Both the position numbers and the translations under genes were made by a program. The notes below the pieces were generated by a model. The model did no database searches and was not told the origin of the DNA. It saw only the letters and a list, made by a program, of their open reading frames with translations. From Betaproteobacteria bacterium (GTDB lineage Bacteria; Pseudomonadota; Gammaproteobacteria; Burkholderiales; Burkholderiaceae_C): 7,179 nt of DNA. Of the stretch, positions 5,202 to 7,179 are shown piece by piece (within the stretch, counting starts at the first letter, position 1; every line of letters begins with the position of its first letter). Location: NCBI GenBank assembly GCA_009918225.1, contig RGEP01000095.1:1-7179 (forward strand), given 5' to 3'.

Positions 5202-6848
5202 ATGAATGCACCGTCCACCCGGCGCTCGCCCATCCTGGTCTGGTTCGCCACAGTCTTGGTCACCCTGGCGGTGTTGGCGCTGGCGGCGTGCGCCGGTGAC
5301 ATCGAGGAGGAACTCACGCCAACCACGATCACCCTGCAAAAAATTGGGGGGTTCGAGGGCGGTGTCTTGGGCGCGGCTGAGATCACCGCATATGACGCCT
5401 TGAGCAAGCGTCTGTTCGTGGTCAATGGAGCCAACAATACCGTGGATGTGCTGGACTTGTCCGACCCCACGAAGCCGGCCAAGGCAGGCAGCATCAGCGG
5501 TGTTCCGTTTGGCGCGGGCATCAACAGCGTGGCCGTGCATGAGGGATTGGTGGCGATAGCCGTTGAGGCCAGCCCCAAGACAAACCCCGGTCGGGTGGCT
5601 TTCTTTCGCGCCTCGACGCTGGAGTTCCTGTCAAGTGTGGTGGTGGGGGCACTGCCCGATATGGTGGTCTTCACACCCGACGGGCGTCGCTTGCTGGTGG
5701 CCAACGAAGGTGAGCCCAACAGCTACGGGCTGCCCGACTCGGTGGACCCCGAGGGTTCGGTCAGCATCATCACCGTCAACGATGGTCGCAGCCCCACGGT
5801 GGCTACGGCTGGCTTCAGCGCCTTCAATTCCCGGGCTGACGAACTTCGACGGCTGGGCGTTCGGATTTATGGCCCCAACGCCACGGTTGCACAGGACTTG
5901 GAGCCTGAGTACATCGCCGTGAGCGAAGATGGAAAGACGGCTTGGGTGACACTTCAGGAAAACAACGCGGTGGCGATTGTCGACATCGAAGCGGCCCGCG
6001 TGACGGACATCCGACCGCTTGGCTTCAAGGATCACATGGCCGCCGGCATGGGGCTGGACGCCAGCGACGAAGACGGCGGGCTGAACACGAACTCGGGTAC
6101 ACCGGCGATCAAGATTGGCAACTACCCGGTCAAGGGTCTGTATTTGCCAGACGCCATCGCCAGCTACACCGTCAACGGGGTCACTTACCTGGTGACGGCC
6201 AACGAGGGCGATGCCCGCGCGGATTGGCCCGGCTTCAACGAAGAGACGCGGGTGCGGACCCACTGCGACAAGGGTCTGGACCCGACAGTCTTCCCTGATG
6301 CGGCCAACCTGATCCTGGACTCCAATCTGGGGCGGTTGCGCATCACCGCCACGCCCAACGCGGCCAGCGCGGGCAAGAACGCCGCAGGCCAGTGCAACGA
6401 GCTCTACAGCTTCGGCGCGCGCTCGTTCAGCATCTGGGACACCTCGCTCAAGCGCATTTTTGACTCGGGCGAGGACCTCGAGCGGCGGACCCAGTCCCTG
6501 GCGCAGGCGGCATTCAATGCCAGCCACGACAACAACACCCTCGATAGCCGAAGCCCTTCCAAGGGGCCAGAGCCCGAGGGCGTGGTGGTGGGCCAATTCG
6601 GACGCAAGTCCATTGCCTTCATCGGACTGGAGCGGGTCGGTGGAATCATGGCCTATGACATCAGCGACCCGGCCAAGCCGACCTTCCTGACCTACTTCAA
6701 CAGCCGCAATGGCTTGACGGGCGACCTAGGGCCGGAGGGGCTGACGCTCATTCCCGCCAAGCGCTCACCCAATGGGAAGCCGCTGTTGATCGTGGGCAAT
6801 GAGGTCAGCGGGACCACCGCCATCATCCAGATCGACCTGGTGCCATGA
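5202..6848 (+). CDS. Choice-of-anchor-I family beta-propeller lipoprotein
   Basis: The 548-residue protein has a lipoprotein signal: RR at 7-8, a hydrophobic core at 11-28 and lipobox LAAC with Cys30 followed by Ala, so it is predicted to be outer-membrane anchored. The mature part is a repeat-rich beta-propeller-like protein: LFVVNGANNTVDVLDLSDP (71-89), LLVANEGEPNSYG (164-176), YIAVSEDGKTAWVTLQ (237-252), YLVTANEGDARADW (329-342), YSFGARSFSIWD (402-413), PEPEGVVVG (456-464), IAFIGLERVGGIMAYDISDP (471-490) and PEGLTLIP plus GNEVSGTTAI (511-541). These match, from memory, the choice-of-anchor-I family, sometimes loosely labelled alkaline phosphatase. I see no nucleophile motif or metal site proving an enzyme. 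Cys355 and Cys398 could form a disulfide. The ribosome site is weak (GAAGG, 10 nt before ATG). A Pho-type box upstream suggests induction by phosphate limitation. The biochemical role is unknown. Confidence 0.85.
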   Translation: MNAPSTRRSPILVWFATVLVTLAVLALAACAGDIEEELTPTTITLQKIGGFEGGVLGAAEITAYDALSKRLFVVNGANNTVDVLDLSDPTKPAKAGSISGVPFGAGINSVAVHEGLVAIAVEASPKTNPGRVAFFRASTLEFLSSVVVGALPDMVVFTPDGRRLLVANEGEPNSYGLPDSVDPEGSVSIITVNDGRSPTVATAGFSAFNSRADELRRLGVRIYGPNATVAQDLEPEYIAVSEDGKTAWVTLQENNAVAIVDIEAARVTDIRPLGFKDHMAAGMGLDASDEDGGLNTNSGTPAIKIGNYPVKGLYLPDAIASYTVNGVTYLVTANEGDARADWPGFNEETRVRTHCDKGLDPTVFPDAANLILDSNLGRLRITATPNAASAGKNAAGQCNELYSFGARSFSIWDTSLKRIFDSGEDLERRTQSLAQAAFNASHDNNTLDSRSPSKGPEPEGVVVGQFGRKSIAFIGLERVGGIMAYDISDPAKPTFLTYFNSRNGLTGDLGPEGLTLIPAKRSPNGKPLLIVGNEVSGTTAIIQIDLVP

Positions 6849-6894
6849 GTACCGAGTGGGCTGGTTAACACGTTGGCCACACGGTTGGAGAATT

Positions 6895-6912
6895 TCGTCA
6901 TGAACCCGTCAC
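6895..6912 (+). promoter_or_regulatory. Candidate PhoB box and -10 before ppk
   Basis: TCGTCAT, spacer GAAC, CCGTCAC: 5/7 and 6/7 against CTGTCAY, with both GTCAY cores intact. TATCCT (6923-6928), 4/6 to TATAAT, starts 10 bp after the box, the spacing usual for PhoB-activated promoters in which the box replaces the -35. Predicted transcription would begin close to the ppk ATG at 6935. Confidence 0.6.
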
Positions 6913-6934
6913 ACAGGGCCACTATCCTGAGGTG

Positions 6935-7179
6935 ATGGCAATCAATCCTGGCTCGGAGGCGGCGGCGCCGGCGCAACTGGGCGTTGCGCTCGCGGCCCCT
7001 CCTCCTGCCGCGGCCACAAGCGGTTGGCTCAGCCGCGAAGGCTCGATTCTGGCCTTCAACCGCCGCATCCTGGCCCAATCGCGCTATGCGGATGTCCCGG
7101 TTCTGGAGCGCCTACGCTACATCACCATCGTTTCGTCCAACCTCGATGAGTTCTTCGAGGTGCGTTTCGCCGACCTGCT
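6935..7179 (+). CDS. ppk: Polyphosphate kinase 1, N-terminal part (cut by the window edge)
   Basis: Ppk1 reversibly transfers the ATP gamma-phosphate to polyphosphate. Only 81 codons of a protein usually near 700 residues are present. After an Ala/Pro-rich leader of about 28 residues comes the N-domain signature: REGSILAFNRRIL (34-46), VLERLRY (56-62) and IVSSNLDEFFEVRFADL (65-81). Asn69 in SSNLDEFF aligns with the E. coli nucleotide-contact Asn45. ATG 6935 is the only ATG/GTG/TTG start in frame before the conserved block. GAGG lies just 2 nt upstream, unusually close, so a leaderless or near-leaderless transcript is conceivable. It lies 86 bp after the anchor-I gene, with its own Pho-type promoter in the gap. 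Confidence 0.88.
   Translation, partial: MAINPGSEAAAPAQLGVALAAPPPAAATSGWLSREGSILAFNRRILAQSRYADVPVLERLRYITIVSSNLDEFFEVRFADL

Noticed and set aside
5631..6596. 321-codon open frame on the minus strand, antisense to the anchor-I gene
   Set aside because: Its composition is that of an antisense shadow (rich in Val, Arg, His, Gly) and it has no recognisable motif. The plus-strand frame is clearly coding.

Overview
The window looks like a piece of a GC-rich (about 60% by eye) proteobacterial chromosome. It is probably a betaproteobacterium of the Burkholderiales, judged from protein style only: a Tat-exported PhoD, two proteins with lipobox-type signal sequences, and the Ppk1 N-terminus. No tRNA, rRNA, CRISPR array or insertion sequence was seen.

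Layout, left to right. (1) A minus-strand PhoD-type alkaline phosphatase with a twin-arginine signal and a lipobox (34-1740). (2) An unrecognised 83-residue minus-strand protein (1871-2122). (3) A plus-strand relic of a PhnZ/HD-family phosphonate oxygenase (2316-2790), which has lost about 110 bp and with it one iron ligand. (4) A plus-strand UDP-glucose 6-dehydrogenase (2848-4225) with every expected motif but one frameshift near 2965. (5) A convergent minus-strand metallophosphoesterase (4235-5074) of the LpxH/PlcP type. Its stop codon and that of ugd lie in opposite arms of one perfect 12-bp inverted repeat. (6) A divergent plus-strand choice-of-anchor-I beta-propeller lipoprotein (5202-6848). 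(7) The first 81 codons of polyphosphate kinase ppk1 (6935 to the window edge).

The unifying theme is phosphorus economy. Besides the gene content, I find matches to the PhoB box (two CTGTCAY heptamers, 11-bp repeat) in the promoter regions of nearly every unit: four in-phase heptamers before ugd, oppositely oriented boxes in the gap between the metallophosphoesterase and the anchor-I lipoprotein, one before ppk, and a weaker one before the phosphonate relic. None was found before phoD.

Working model (inference): this is a Pho-regulon island. PhoD scavenges external phosphate esters, and Ppk handles polyphosphate. The metallophosphoesterase may be a PlcP-type phospholipase rather than a lipid A enzyme. 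Ugd could supply UDP-glucuronate for phosphorus-free glucuronolipids made from the diacylglycerol that PlcP releases. No glycosyltransferase is visible in the window, so the last step is unproven. Two of the genes are broken (the phosphonate relic clearly; ugd by a shift that could also be a sequencing error).
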